In this document: positions 35,101-42,906 of the stretch, in pieces | Layout: every line of letters begins with the position of its first letter | How positions within the stretch are numbered: position 1 is the stretch's first letter | Assembly: GCF_016428855.1 (NCBI RefSeq) | Contig: NZ_JAELTN010000033.1 | Location: 1 to 58,744 of the forward strand | Origin: Pedobacter sp. ASV28 | GTDB taxonomy: Bacteria; Bacteroidota; Bacteroidia; Sphingobacteriales; Sphingobacteriaceae | DNA length: 58,744 nucleotides | Direction of reading: 5' to 3' | Program-made: the position numbers and the translations under genes | Notes under the pieces: model-generated | What the model was told of the DNA's origin: nothing | Databases searched by the model: none | The model's input: only the letters and a program-made list of their open reading frames with translations

Positions 35101-36480
35101 GTACACAATAAGGATAATGATCTCGCCAAAAGCGGCGCTGCTACGGATTTTGGAAGCCGAGGCAAAAACCTCATCGTCCATCTCTTTCTGCGAAAGCTTT
35201 TGCACCGATTTGCGCAGGCCCAAATGATGCAGCGTGGCTTCTACAATAATGACGGCCCCATCTACAATCAGCCCAAAATCAATGGCCCCCAGGCTCATCA
35301 GGTTGGCGCTTACGCCGAACACGTTCATCAGGCCCAAGGCAAAAAGCATGGCCAATGGAATGGCAGAGGCGACGATCAATCCGGCCCTGAAATTTCCCAG
35401 GAAAACCACCAGCACAAAGATGACAATCAGGGCACCTTCAATCAGGTTTTTCTCTACGGTGCCCATTGCCCTACCCACCAGATCTGTACGGTCAAGATAG
35501 GGTTCTATAATGATGTCGTCGGGCAGGGACTTTTGGATAACGGGCAATTTTTCCTTGATGCGGTTTACCACTTCGTTACTGTTTTCGCCCTTGAGCATCA
35601 TCACTACGCCGCCAACAGCATCAACTTCGCCATTATAGGTCATGGCACCATACCTTACGGCATGGCCAAAACGTACATCGGCCACGTCCTTTATAAAAAT
35701 GGGTACGCTTCCCGTGGTATTCTTTACACTGATGTTCTTCACATCTTCCAGCGAAGTGACCAGGCCAATGCCACGGATGAAATAGGCATTGGGTTTTTTG
35801 TCGATATAGGCGCCTCCCGTGTTCTGGTTGTTTTTTTCAAGCGCCGTAAAGATATCGGTAACACTTATGCCCATGGCTTTTAGGCGGTTGGGGTTTACGG
35901 CGACCTCATACTGTTTCAGCTCGCCGCCAAAGCTGTTCACTTCGGCAATGCCGGGTGTGCCGTAAAGCTGACGGGCCACAATCCAATCTTGCATGGTGCG
36001 CAGGTCCTTGGCATTGTATTTATTTTCGCTTCCCTTTTTCGGATGGATAATGTATTGGTACACTTCTCCTAGTCCAGTGCTCACTGGAGCCAACTCGGGG
36101 GTTCCAATGCCCTTGGGAATATTTTCTTCGGCCTCTTTTAGCTTTTCGTTGATGAGCTGACGGGCAAAATAAATGTCTACTTCTTCTTTGAATACGACCG
36201 TGATTACCGATAGCCCAAACCTCGAAATGCTGCGCGTTTCCTCCAGGTTGGGAATATTGGCAATGCGCTGTTCAATGGGGAAGGTAACCAGCTGTTCTAC
36301 TTCCTGCCCAGCCAAAGTAGGGCATACGGTGATGATCTGCACCTGGTTATTGGTAATATCGGGTACGGCATCAATGGGTAGTTTTGTGGCGCTCCACACC
36401 CCCCAGATGATAAGCAACAAGGTCATTGCAGCAATGATCAGCTTGTTCTTGATACTAAATTTTATGATTTTATCTAACAC
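32113..36480 (-). CDS. czcA: Heavy-metal RND pump fused to TolC-type outer-membrane channel (CzcA-CzcC)
   Basis: 1455 aa. Residues 1-1035 are a heavy-metal RND pump with 12 membrane helices. The motif AIDFGLIVDGAVIIVEA near 400-415 is the proton-relay signature of the divalent-cation branch (Zn/Co/Cd), not of the Cu/Ag CusA branch. From Met1042 (33357) a second signal-peptide-like segment, MKPSAMIMVLMVSAISLSAK followed by AQ, opens a TolC/CzcC domain of about 390 residues (EEAISIALQHNK ... IQQVNQSVINIY). The fused reading frame has no stop at the junction. Such fusions are common in Bacteroidota. The junction segment could export the TolC part and be cleaved after AKA. Confidence 0.94.
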   Translation of the reverse strand: MLDKIIKFSIKNKLIIAAMTLLLIIWGVWSATKLPIDAVPDITNNQVQIITVCPTLAGQEVEQLVTFPIEQRIANIPNLEETRSISRFGLSVITVVFKEEVDIYFARQLINEKLKEAEENIPKGIGTPELAPVSTGLGEVYQYIIHPKKGSENKYNAKDLRTMQDWIVARQLYGTPGIAEVNSFGGELKQYEVAVNPNRLKAMGISVTDIFTALEKNNQNTGGAYIDKKPNAYFIRGIGLVTSLEDVKNISVKNTTGSVPIFIKDVADVRFGHAVRYGAMTYNGEVDAVGGVVMMLKGENSNEVVNRIKEKLPVIQKSLPDDIIIEPYLDRTDLVGRAMGTVEKNLIEGALIVIFVLVVFLGNFRAGLIVASAIPLAMLFALGLMNVFGVSANLMSLGAIDFGLIVDGAVIIVEATLHHLGLRKSVQKLSQKEMDDEVFASASKIRSSAAFGEIIILIVYIPILTLVGVEGKMFRPMAQTVGFAIFGALILSLTYIPMMCALFLSKKVSHKATFSDQMMNWLQRRYQPLLQKAIRIKYAIVGITMALFATCLLLFSRMGGEFIPQLAEGDFAFHCILPQGSSLSQSIETSMQASRMIKQFEEVKMVVGKTGSAEVPTDPMPPEATDVMIILKPKKEWKSGRSYDELAEAISEKLEAIPGVFFEKNQPIQMRFNELMTGIRQDVAVKIFGENLDTLSLYANRVSEVIQRVNGATAPQVERVSGLPQINVEYNRVRMANYGLNVAEVNDVVSTAFAGKSAGVVFENERRFDLVVRLDSLYRTSIDDVSNLMVPIATGNQIPLSQVATIHYQLGPAQISREAGKRRIVIGFNVAGRDVQSVVKDIQQQLDTQIKLPPGYYFTYGGQFENLQKASQRLMIAVPVSLLLIFVLLYFTFRSIKQAGLIFTAIPMSAIGGVFALLLRDMPFSISAGIGFIALFGVAVLNGIVLIGTFNQLEKEGWTDVIKRVIEGTKIRLRPVLMTATVASLGFLPMALSSSAGAEVQKPLATVVIGGLVTATFLTLFVLPLLYIIFNSRINLKPKYQMKPSAMIMVLMVSAISLSAKAQTRKPINIEEAISIALQHNKSVAAGSLDIEATKALQKTAGELPKLDLNAQLGQYNSTHFDQSFQVSQTLPFPTLFGARKQLIVAEVKGKEWQQQLTVLALKTQVRTYYYQIQYLQHNQVKLLQLDSLFNDFIKVAQLRYKTGDTKKVDISTAQAKKGEINLLLRQNEVYLSNAHQHLQALMNIDSGFTIAIDKIYQPLTLNTLLDSSSVSNHPAIQALYQDALIAEQTKKVERAQGLPDFKLGYVNQSLIGFQNINGAEQYFGPGNRFSSVNLGIALPLSFGATKARTRSLDLKKQAAEANAHQQQKTMATLLQNTLSQYRQDVQQYRYYLEQALPNAHDIIAAAQLGYKTGDIGYVEYLYALQTATDIQLGYLKSIQQVNQSVINIYSFINQ

Positions 36481-36726
36481 GTAGTGCTGTTTAAGGTAGG
36501 ATAATAGAGATTACAGGCTATACGAGCAGTATAGCAGACAGGCAAATGCTTATTGATGGAATGGAAAACGACCAGGGAACCGAAAAATGGGTATAGCCCA
36601 GGGTGGCCTTCTAGGTACCAGCGAATAGGACTTTTGGAAATAGGTATTCCATCAAGACCCGGTAATACAAATACCTACCACCATGGTTGGTGGTTAACCC
36701 TCAATTACATGAAATGACCTGTAAAA

Positions 36727-37053
36727 TTACACCGCAACTTTGGGCGGTTGCCAAATATTTCCGTGGTAGTTGGAAATGAGAAAATGATCATGTAGTGCTG
36801 TTTTTTGAGGAGCGGGCACTTCTATGGGCTGCTTTATCTCATACAGTTTGAAATCGAAAGATGCCATACTGATGCTGCAGCAGCTGCAAAAACAAAATGG
36901 GGTACAGCTATCTTTACTTTCCTGCTTATGATAATGGGATTGGGTGATCTCGGTCTTTATAGTGGAATCTTCACAACGGCCTTTGGCATCGCCGCAAGGT
37001 GTTGCCGCAAGGGATGTGAGGTAAATGCTCCATATGATGAGTAACAATCTCAT
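36727..37053 (-). CDS. Small Cys/His-rich protein, DUF6660-like
   Basis: 108 aa from the ATG at 37053 (MRLLLIIWSIYLTSLAATPC), chosen because it starts at the signal sequence; an ATG 33 bp upstream is also open. The mature part is rich in Cys and His (HYHKQESKDSCTPFCFCSCC), a DUF6660-like pattern usually found upstream of metal RND systems in this phylum. It may bind metal in the periplasm. It leads the efflux operon, with a 246-bp gap before the pump gene that contains an ACCACCA/TGGTGGT hairpin (36677-36694). Confidence 0.75.
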   Translation of the reverse strand: MRLLLIIWSIYLTSLAATPCGDAKGRCEDSTIKTEITQSHYHKQESKDSCTPFCFCSCCSISMASFDFKLYEIKQPIEVPAPQKTALHDHFLISNYHGNIWQPPKVAV

Positions 37054-37119
37054 TGATACAAAGGTATAATTTTTTTTGTATACCAAAGTGGGTTCGGGTG
37101 TTGAGGTGAAATATTGGTG

Positions 37120-38103
37120 TCAGCTTCTGATTTCGCGGCGCATAAAAAGAGAATAGGCAAGTGCAAAGCATGCTACGGTTGCACCTATCAGTCCGCTTAC
37201 TTGCGGCCAAACCACCATTAAGCTTTCCCTAAAAGGGAGCGGCGACGGAATTGCCCCCGCCATCTGCTCCATGGTCATGGGGCCAAGACTTCTTACGGAT
37301 GGCATCAGCATGGTGGTGGTTGCATCCATATACAACTGGTTCGGGGCAATGCGCAAGAGATCCAATATGATTTCATTATAACTTAAAATCTTATCCTGAG
37401 AAAGATAGGCAGGGTCTGGCAAAAAAGATCTAATGAGCAGGTTGAGTACAATAGGATAAAAAATAGTAAAGAACAACCATATGCCAATGGCGGTTAGTGC
37501 AGCAGTAGCCGGCCCCCTAAATTTAATAGAAAGCACAATGGATAGGCTTAACCAGAAGGCAACATAGAAAATACTGATGACTACAAAACCAAGAATTCTG
37601 AGCAATTCCTGCGGCTCCATTCGTACCCCCGTAATCAAGAGCCCGCCACCAATCATCCATAATGCCAATATTAAAAACAAGGCAGCCACCAGTACCAGGG
37701 CACTTGCAAACTTCGCAAGCAGCACATTGTCCCTATAGATGGGTTGGGCCATCAATCGAGTAAGTGTGCCATTGTTCTGTTCTGTATTTATGGCATCGAA
37801 GCCCAAGCTAATGCCAAGTAAAGGGGCCAGGAAACTAAGAAAAACATGGAAAGGCGGAATAGAATTGTCTGTTGTGGTGAGCAGCTTTAAGTATAGGAAA
37901 ACATGATCGGGATCATTAGCATTACTGGTGGCAGATCTGATATTGCCCAGCGATACGTACATGGCAGCTACAAATGTCAATAGGATCAGTGCAATGAGCA
38001 CTACGAAACGCCAGCTCCGGATATGATCTGCCATTTCTTTTTTCATCATTACGCCAAATGGTTTCGGTGCCGAAGGTTTAAATAAAAACGCTAAACTTTT
38101 CAT
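37120..38103 (-). CDS. ABC-2 type transporter permease
   Basis: 327 aa with six membrane helices separated by a large extracytoplasmic loop after the first one. The N-terminus KPSAPKPFGVMMKKEMADHI followed by RSWRF and the later ALLLLGISLGFDAINTEQNN-type region (GISLGFDAINTEQNNGTLTR) fit ABC-2/NosY-like permeases. It overlaps the ATPase gene by 4 bp and forms an exporter with it. The substrate is unknown. It is the last gene of the three-gene operon. Confidence 0.88.
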   Translation of the reverse strand: MKSLAFLFKPSAPKPFGVMMKKEMADHIRSWRFVVLIALILLTFVAAMYVSLGNIRSATSNANDPDHVFLYLKLLTTTDNSIPPFHVFLSFLAPLLGISLGFDAINTEQNNGTLTRLMAQPIYRDNVLLAKFASALVLVAALFLILALWMIGGGLLITGVRMEPQELLRILGFVVISIFYVAFWLSLSIVLSIKFRGPATAALTAIGIWLFFTIFYPIVLNLLIRSFLPDPAYLSQDKILSYNEIILDLLRIAPNQLYMDATTTMLMPSVRSLGPMTMEQMAGAIPSPLPFRESLMVVWPQVSGLIGATVACFALAYSLFMRREIRS

Positions 38104-39062
38104 TTGCTATTGCGATTATGTTCTGCTTCAAAATATTTCTCATAGATTTCATCAAGACCATAGTCTTTTCTGTGTACGCTTAAAACATCATAGTTCTCTT
38201 TCACAAAAAAGCGCACAAGCGCAGCCGTAAGATCTTGCTTACAGGTACATTCAATTTCATTTCCACGCATACTGATTTTATGAATTTCCTTCCATTTCAT
38301 CAGCTCAGTATGGAATGCACTGGATTCGGATATTTCTTGAGCCACTTTGATAGAGGTTACATGTCCTTCATGACCAAAAAGTGCTTTGGAGAGTGCCTCG
38401 ATATTTCCTTGGGCCAATAATTTTCCTTTGACAAAAATGCCCACCCTGTCGCAAACCTGCTGAACATGGTGTAAATGATGCGAGGAAAGCAATACGGTAA
38501 TGCCCTGTTCCCTGCTTAAGGACTTGATCAAAACTAAAAAATCTTTTACGCCCGTGGGATCGATTCCCAAGGTGGGCTCATCCAGTATGATGACTTCCGG
38601 TTTTTTGATCAGTACCTCTGCCAGCCCCAGTCGCTGCTTCATTCCACGAGAATATGCAGCCGTTTTCTGGTCTTTATCTGCCATTAAGCCTACCGTTTCC
38701 ATGGTTTCCAGGGCCTGCTTCATGGCTTCGTTTTCTTTCAATCCATTTAGCCTTGCCGTATACATGAGGTTGTCTAAAGCGGTCATCTGATCGTAAAAGC
38801 CTAGGCTGTCGGGCATATACCCAACTTTTCTCTTCACGGCAATGGGATGGCTTGTCGACTGGTATCCGCAAACTTGCACCGAGCCGCTACTCGGTTCGGT
38901 AAGGCCCAACATCATCAGTATAGTGGTGGTTTTGCCAGCTCCGTTGGGGCCGAGCAATCCAAAGATTTCGCCTTTATGTACCTCAAGGTTTAGCCCATCA
39001 ACAGCCTTAACCGCACCATAGGATTTGCTCAGGTCCTTTAGTTGAATAATAGGATTCTCCAT
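38100..39062 (-). CDS. ABC transporter ATP-binding protein
   Basis: 320 aa. Walker A is LLGPNGAGKTTT near residue 35, the signature is SRGMKQRLGLAEVL (an SGGQ variant), and Walker B is VIILDEPTLGIDP. The C-terminal 90 residues are a regulatory extension. It energises the partner permease, whose gene overlaps by 4 bp. The NEW3-domain gene lies 29 bp upstream. This trio recurs in Bacteroidota. Confidence 0.95.
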   Translation of the reverse strand: MENPIIQLKDLSKSYGAVKAVDGLNLEVHKGEIFGLLGPNGAGKTTTILMMLGLTEPSSGSVQVCGYQSTSHPIAVKRKVGYMPDSLGFYDQMTALDNLMYTARLNGLKENEAMKQALETMETVGLMADKDQKTAAYSRGMKQRLGLAEVLIKKPEVIILDEPTLGIDPTGVKDFLVLIKSLSREQGITVLLSSHHLHHVQQVCDRVGIFVKGKLLAQGNIEALSKALFGHEGHVTSIKVAQEISESSAFHTELMKWKEIHKISMRGNEIECTCKQDLTAALVRFFVKENYDVLSVHRKDYGLDEIYEKYFEAEHNRNSK

Positions 39063-39091
39063 GTTAGAAAAATAATTTATCCAGGTGTTGG

Positions 39092-39949
39092 TTATCGTCT
39101 TCCGTACTTGCGAACGAGATAGTAAACCAAACTGATGGACAGTAAGATGACCATGATGCCTATCCAGCCCGAAAGGAGTGAAGTCTTCACTATGATTCTG
39201 AAAGCTGCTGGCGCGTTTCCATTTGCACTACTAGCGGTAAAAGTTGCCGAATAATCGCCGGCAATGGTCTTATCGGGAACTTTTAGTTTCGCCTTTATTT
39301 CTTGTTGCTTGCCCGGTGCCAGGCTGCTGATTTTTTGGGGCTCAAAAGAAGCTTCCCAGTTTGCCGGAAGTTGTGAAGAAAGGTCGATGTTGTTTAGGGG
39401 AAGTGTGCCCGAATTCTTTACCGTCAGCTGGAGATCTGTATGGCTGCCGGAAGTTACTTCCTCGCTCAAGCGACCGGAAGGGGTAGTGAGCATGAGGCCA
39501 TAAGAACCTTTCACCACGGCCTCCAGATTCAAGACCAAAGTGTCAACTGCCGATATGGCTTTAACCGGTATTTTATATTTATTCGGATCTGCAGTTGACG
39601 TAGCATTAATTTCGATAAAGATATCCTGGGTTTTTCCGGCATCCATTGCTAGCGATGTCACTGCGCTGCCATCAACCTTGTAGCTAATCATCCAGCCAGT
39701 TGGAAGTTGGGCCTTTAGTTCAACGAGCTTCGATTTGCTATCGCCGTTGTGCAGGGTAGTGGCATAACGGAATACCTCGTTCGTGGCTCCTTCGATGTTC
39801 ATCAGCTTTGCCGTAAAACTGGATTTGCCAGTTACACGCGCAGCAGGTGTTTGGGCCTTGAGCGGGTTTACCATAGGGAATAAAACCAAGAGGAGTAGGG
39901 TAAGTTTGTGCGTTGCACAAAAAGATGTGGGTAAGAATTTGGTTAACAT
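39092..39949 (-). CDS. NEW3-domain membrane-anchored protein of an ABC exporter operon
   Basis: 285 aa from the ATG at 39949 (MLTKFLPTSFCATHKLTLLL), which puts a signal peptide at the start; an earlier ATG at 40021 is less likely. Two NEW3-like beta domains follow (PTGWMISYKVDG near 85 and LPANWEASFEPQKISSLAPG near 190), then a C-terminal membrane helix (SGWIGIMVILLSISLVYYLV) and a basic tail. It is anchored in the inner membrane with the domains outside. Its position ahead of the ATPase and permease suggests it is a substrate-facing partner. Confidence 0.85.
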   Translation of the reverse strand: MLTKFLPTSFCATHKLTLLLLVLFPMVNPLKAQTPAARVTGKSSFTAKLMNIEGATNEVFRYATTLHNGDSKSKLVELKAQLPTGWMISYKVDGSAVTSLAMDAGKTQDIFIEINATSTADPNKYKIPVKAISAVDTLVLNLEAVVKGSYGLMLTTPSGRLSEEVTSGSHTDLQLTVKNSGTLPLNNIDLSSQLPANWEASFEPQKISSLAPGKQQEIKAKLKVPDKTIAGDYSATFTASSANGNAPAAFRIIVKTSLLSGWIGIMVILLSISLVYYLVRKYGRR

Positions 39950-40266
39950 GATCCAACAACTAAAATTTAAAATAATAGCTCCAAAAAATGTAAGTTCAAT
40001 TTGTTTTGAATGTGAAAGCAAATCAAAAAAAGAAAAGATTTTTTTCCAACGGTTTTAACATTTTTTAACAAATGCAAATGGGCGGAAGTAGGGGAAGATG
40101 CGCCTGCCCGGTGTATAACAGGGTTGAAAAAGGGAAACCCTCTTAAAGGGTTGTTTTCTTTGGGGGTAAAAAACAGGTACCCTAATTACAAGTTAGGGCG
40201 TAACATTTTACAACTCCCCGTATCTAACCCTGCAAATTTAAAATACCCTACATTTGAAGTCTATCT

Positions 40267-40743
40267 ATGGATCATTTTGAAGAACTATATAATGGTTATG
40301 CCCCGCAGATATTCAGGGTATGCATGGGCTATACAAATGATGCAGAACAAGCCAAAGACCTCACACAGGAAACTTTTATCTCAGTTTGGAAAGGCTTATC
40401 AAAATTTCGCCATGAGTCTCATGTCGGTACCTGGATATTCAGGATAGCGACCAACATCTGTCTACGGGCAATAGAGCTTAAAAAGCGTATGCCACTAGCA
40501 GAATTACCATTTCAATTGGCCCAACCACAAGAAGAAGCAATGGAAGAAAAACTCGAGTTTCTCTATCAATGCATTGCGGAATTACAAGAGACCGACCGTA
40601 TTATTATTTCACTTGAGCTGGAAGGATTGCCACAGGCCGAGATTGCCGCTATAGTTGGAATAAGCCATGGTAACATTCGTACCAGGGTTTATAGAATAAA
40701 GGAAAGGTTAACTCAAAAATTTAGAGAACATGGACAAATTTGA
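40267..40743 (+). CDS. ECF-type sigma-70 factor
   Basis: 158 aa. Region 2 is visible at about 5-70 (LYNGYAPQIFRVCMGYTNDA; DLTQETFISVWKGLSKFR) and region 4 at about 100-155 (LELEGLPQAEIAAIVGISHG and RTRVYRIKERL). It directs RNA polymerase to stress-type promoters. The stop overlaps the start of the next gene by 14 bp, which encodes a membrane protein and probable anti-sigma partner. A TACATTTG element (40249-40256) fits a Bacteroidota -7 box, but is too close to the ATG for confidence. Confidence 0.93.
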   Translation: MDHFEELYNGYAPQIFRVCMGYTNDAEQAKDLTQETFISVWKGLSKFRHESHVGTWIFRIATNICLRAIELKKRMPLAELPFQLAQPQEEAMEEKLEFLYQCIAELQETDRIIISLELEGLPQAEIAAIVGISHGNIRTRVYRIKERLTQKFREHGQI

Positions 40744-41314
40744 TGAACTGAAAACGGTATGGCATTCTGCAAAGACCGATAGTTTGCCCACTTCCCATGC
40801 CCTGTTACAGGAGATTAAAAAGTTTCGGAACCAACGATTACAAAAGAAATGGTTGGTTATTGCCTGCTCATGCTTCTTGGCAGGCCTGATGATGGGGGTT
40901 TTAGTGATTATTGATTTTAAGCTGCCAAGCACCTATATAGGCGGATCGTTAATTGCTTTGTCGAGCTTACTCCTGGCTTATACAAATATCAGGTCGCTCA
41001 AGCGATTTATGGATCTTCAGGATGGCAGTAACCTGGAATTTGTTTCCTTTATTGAGCAGACCAGGCAAAATCAGATCTATTATTACAAAAAGACCCAAGC
41101 AAGGGTAATGGTATTGTGTCTGGTCGGTCTGTTGGTTTATCTATATGAGCCCTTTTTGCGATATCCCAGCTTTGCGATCCTCCTTTATTCTTTGAGCAGT
41201 ATTTGCTTGCTTGTGGTATGGTTTTGGTTACGCCCCCGCTACTTCAAAAAAGATTCCGAAAAACTCGATGCGATTCTACGCGTCTTGGAAAACATTTCAA
41301 AACAACTTAAATAA
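40730..41314 (+). CDS. Membrane protein, probable anti-sigma partner
   Basis: 194 aa. A cytosolic N-terminal segment of about 35 residues is followed by four membrane helices (about 42-62, 67-85, 124-140 and 146-165) and a charged C-terminal tail. There is no recognised domain. The 14-bp overlap with the sigma gene and the short cytosolic head suggest that it holds the sigma factor at the membrane. This role is inferred from context only. Confidence 0.65.
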   Translation: MDKFDELKTVWHSAKTDSLPTSHALLQEIKKFRNQRLQKKWLVIACSCFLAGLMMGVLVIIDFKLPSTYIGGSLIALSSLLLAYTNIRSLKRFMDLQDGSNLEFVSFIEQTRQNQIYYYKKTQARVMVLCLVGLLVYLYEPFLRYPSFAILLYSLSSICLLVVWFWLRPRYFKKDSEKLDAILRVLENISKQLK

Positions 41315-41315
41315 T

Positions 41316-41513
41316 ATGAAACGTATTCAGCCCAATGCCATTGCATTGCTTACCGTTGGCCTATTAATGGTCTCATTAACACCAATCTTAAGTCGCTATT
41401 TTACATGGCCAGATTCTTTAAAAGGATTTTTAACAGGCCTTGGTCTTATGCTCGAGTTTCTGGGCCTACTGAAAATACAACGAAGAAAAAAATGTCATTC
41501 TTGTGCAGACTGA
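41316..41513 (+). CDS. Small two-helix membrane protein
   Basis: 65 aa from the ATG at 41316, 1 nt after the preceding stop; a longer frame from 41211 overlaps that gene and is rejected. There are two hydrophobic segments (AIALLTVGLLMVSLTPIL and GFLTGLGLMLEFLGLLKI), then a basic tail RRKKCHSCAD. Its family is unknown. It is the third gene of the sigma operon. Confidence 0.55.
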   Translation: MKRIQPNAIALLTVGLLMVSLTPILSRYFTWPDSLKGFLTGLGLMLEFLGLLKIQRRKKCHSCAD

Positions 41514-41595
41514 ATTTTTAATCGCACTGAGTGGCTAAGTAATTAGGCTGTCTAACGATTTTAATACGACGCTTTTTTTGGACAAGCTTTTGTTT

Positions 41596-41697
41596 TTAAT
41601 CGCCCAGCTGGCTGCTGCTGTCTGTAGTTAATCCTTTCATTGGTTGTATTTTTTCTCTTGCAGATTGACCTGCTAATTTACCGGATGTCTTGCTCAT
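41596..41697 (-). CDS. Possible 33-aa small protein
   Basis: An ATG at 41697 opens MSKTSGKLAGQSAREKIQPM followed by KGLTTDSSSQLGD and TAA. The composition is protein-like (Lys/Ser/Gly-rich). It sits 15 bp after the serine hydrolase stop on the same strand. No family is recognised and it may be spurious. Confidence 0.25.
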   Translation of the reverse strand: MSKTSGKLAGQSAREKIQPMKGLTTDSSSQLGD

Positions 41698-41712
41698 GGT
41701 ATGGTGAAAAAC

Positions 41713-42789
41713 TTAATGAACAATTTGCTTGGCCATATCTGCAGAGAAATCATCAAGACTGGCAGTGCCGGTATTACTCAGCATGAGTATGGTAGCACCA
41801 TCTTCCAGGATATGAAACAGCATGGCCTGTGCCCCCATGATAGAACCGGGCCTTTTCACTATTGTGTACAGCTTGCCGTTAATTTTGTAATCCTTATAAA
41901 CCCATAAGCCATAGCCGTATTCACCAAGCCCTGAGGTAAACATCAGATCCAATGTGCTTTGCTTCAATAACTTTTTGGAGAAAAGGGCATCTGAGAATTT
42001 CAGGAGATCATCTACAGTGGAATACATGGCACCTGAGGCATACCAGTTTTCGATATACACCGGCAGATCGTTTACCAGTGCCTTGATATCATCCCTGTAA
42101 AAATAAGTATCCGCCAGTTCATCAATTACGTTCTGTTGAACCAGCATGCCCGAATTTTTCATTCCCAATGGCTTCAGGAACTTTTCTGCTAAATTTTCCT
42201 GGAAAGTTTTCCCGCTGATTTTTTCAATGATCTTACCCAGGATGATAAAGTCGGCATTATTGTAATCGAATTCTTTTCCAGGTTCCCTAATCAATGCACC
42301 ACTGCAAAATTTAGTAAGCATCTCATCAGCAGTATAAGGCTTTTGGTATTGCGGAAGCCCGTTCTTCAACACGCTTTCCATTGTTGTTCCTGCGTCCATG
42401 TTGTAAATACCGGAGGTTGCTGTCAACAGTTGGACGATTTTCACCTTATTGGCTGCTTCACCTTTGTAATCGGGTAAATAAGTACTTATTGTTTTATTGA
42501 GGTCTATACGGCCTTGTTCATACAGCTGGAGGATCAGTACTGAGGTAAACGCTTTGGTAATAGAGGCGATCTTGTACCTGGTATTGACCCTATTAGGTAC
42601 TTTAAACTGAAAATTGGCAAGCCCAAAGCTTTTCTTGTAATTAACCTTGCCATTCTTTGAAATCAGGATGGTTCCGTTGAAGTTGTTCTTCCTTACAAAG
42701 GAATCTATAAACAGATCAACTTTCTTTGCTTGTGCTGATAGGTCAAGCGTTTGCGTAAAGAGCATCAAGCTAAAAATTATTTTTTTCAT
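41713..42789 (-). CDS. Serine hydrolase, beta-lactamase class C family
   Basis: 358 aa with a signal peptide (MKKIIFSLMLFTQTLDLSAQ). The nucleophile motif SxxK is in IASITKAF (Ser76, Lys79), and Y-N-N (Tyr176 to Asn178) is the second motif. The third KTG-type motif is replaced by KRPGS or similar. Such periplasmic enzymes include DD-peptidases and esterases; true beta-lactamase action cannot be assumed. It is transcribed in the same direction as the sigma/anti-sigma operon beginning at 45104, after a 117-bp gap. Confidence 0.88.
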   Translation of the reverse strand: MKKIIFSLMLFTQTLDLSAQAKKVDLFIDSFVRKNNFNGTILISKNGKVNYKKSFGLANFQFKVPNRVNTRYKIASITKAFTSVLILQLYEQGRIDLNKTISTYLPDYKGEAANKVKIVQLLTATSGIYNMDAGTTMESVLKNGLPQYQKPYTADEMLTKFCSGALIREPGKEFDYNNADFIILGKIIEKISGKTFQENLAEKFLKPLGMKNSGMLVQQNVIDELADTYFYRDDIKALVNDLPVYIENWYASGAMYSTVDDLLKFSDALFSKKLLKQSTLDLMFTSGLGEYGYGLWVYKDYKINGKLYTIVKRPGSIMGAQAMLFHILEDGATILMLSNTGTASLDDFSADMAKQIVH

Positions 42790-42906
42790 AATAGGTGTAT
42801 TGGGTTGATTTAAAAATACTTATGAAATATGTGGGGATAGACGTGAAGTTTCATCAATAGGTTGCAAGGTTCAATACGCTTTTCTGGTTAATTATTTGGT
42901 TAAGGT

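Noticed and set aside
35044..35883. 279-aa plus-strand ORF
   Set aside because: Antisense to the conserved RND pump; His/Gly-rich shadow composition.
32113..36480. Copper/silver CusA assignment
   Set aside because: The DFG...DGAV proton-relay motif belongs to the divalent-cation branch, and the operon has a Zn/Cd-type CPC ATPase.
40249..40266. Promoter of the first sigma gene from TACATTTG
   Set aside because: It would leave a leader of only a few bases, and no -33 TTTG is found at the right distance.
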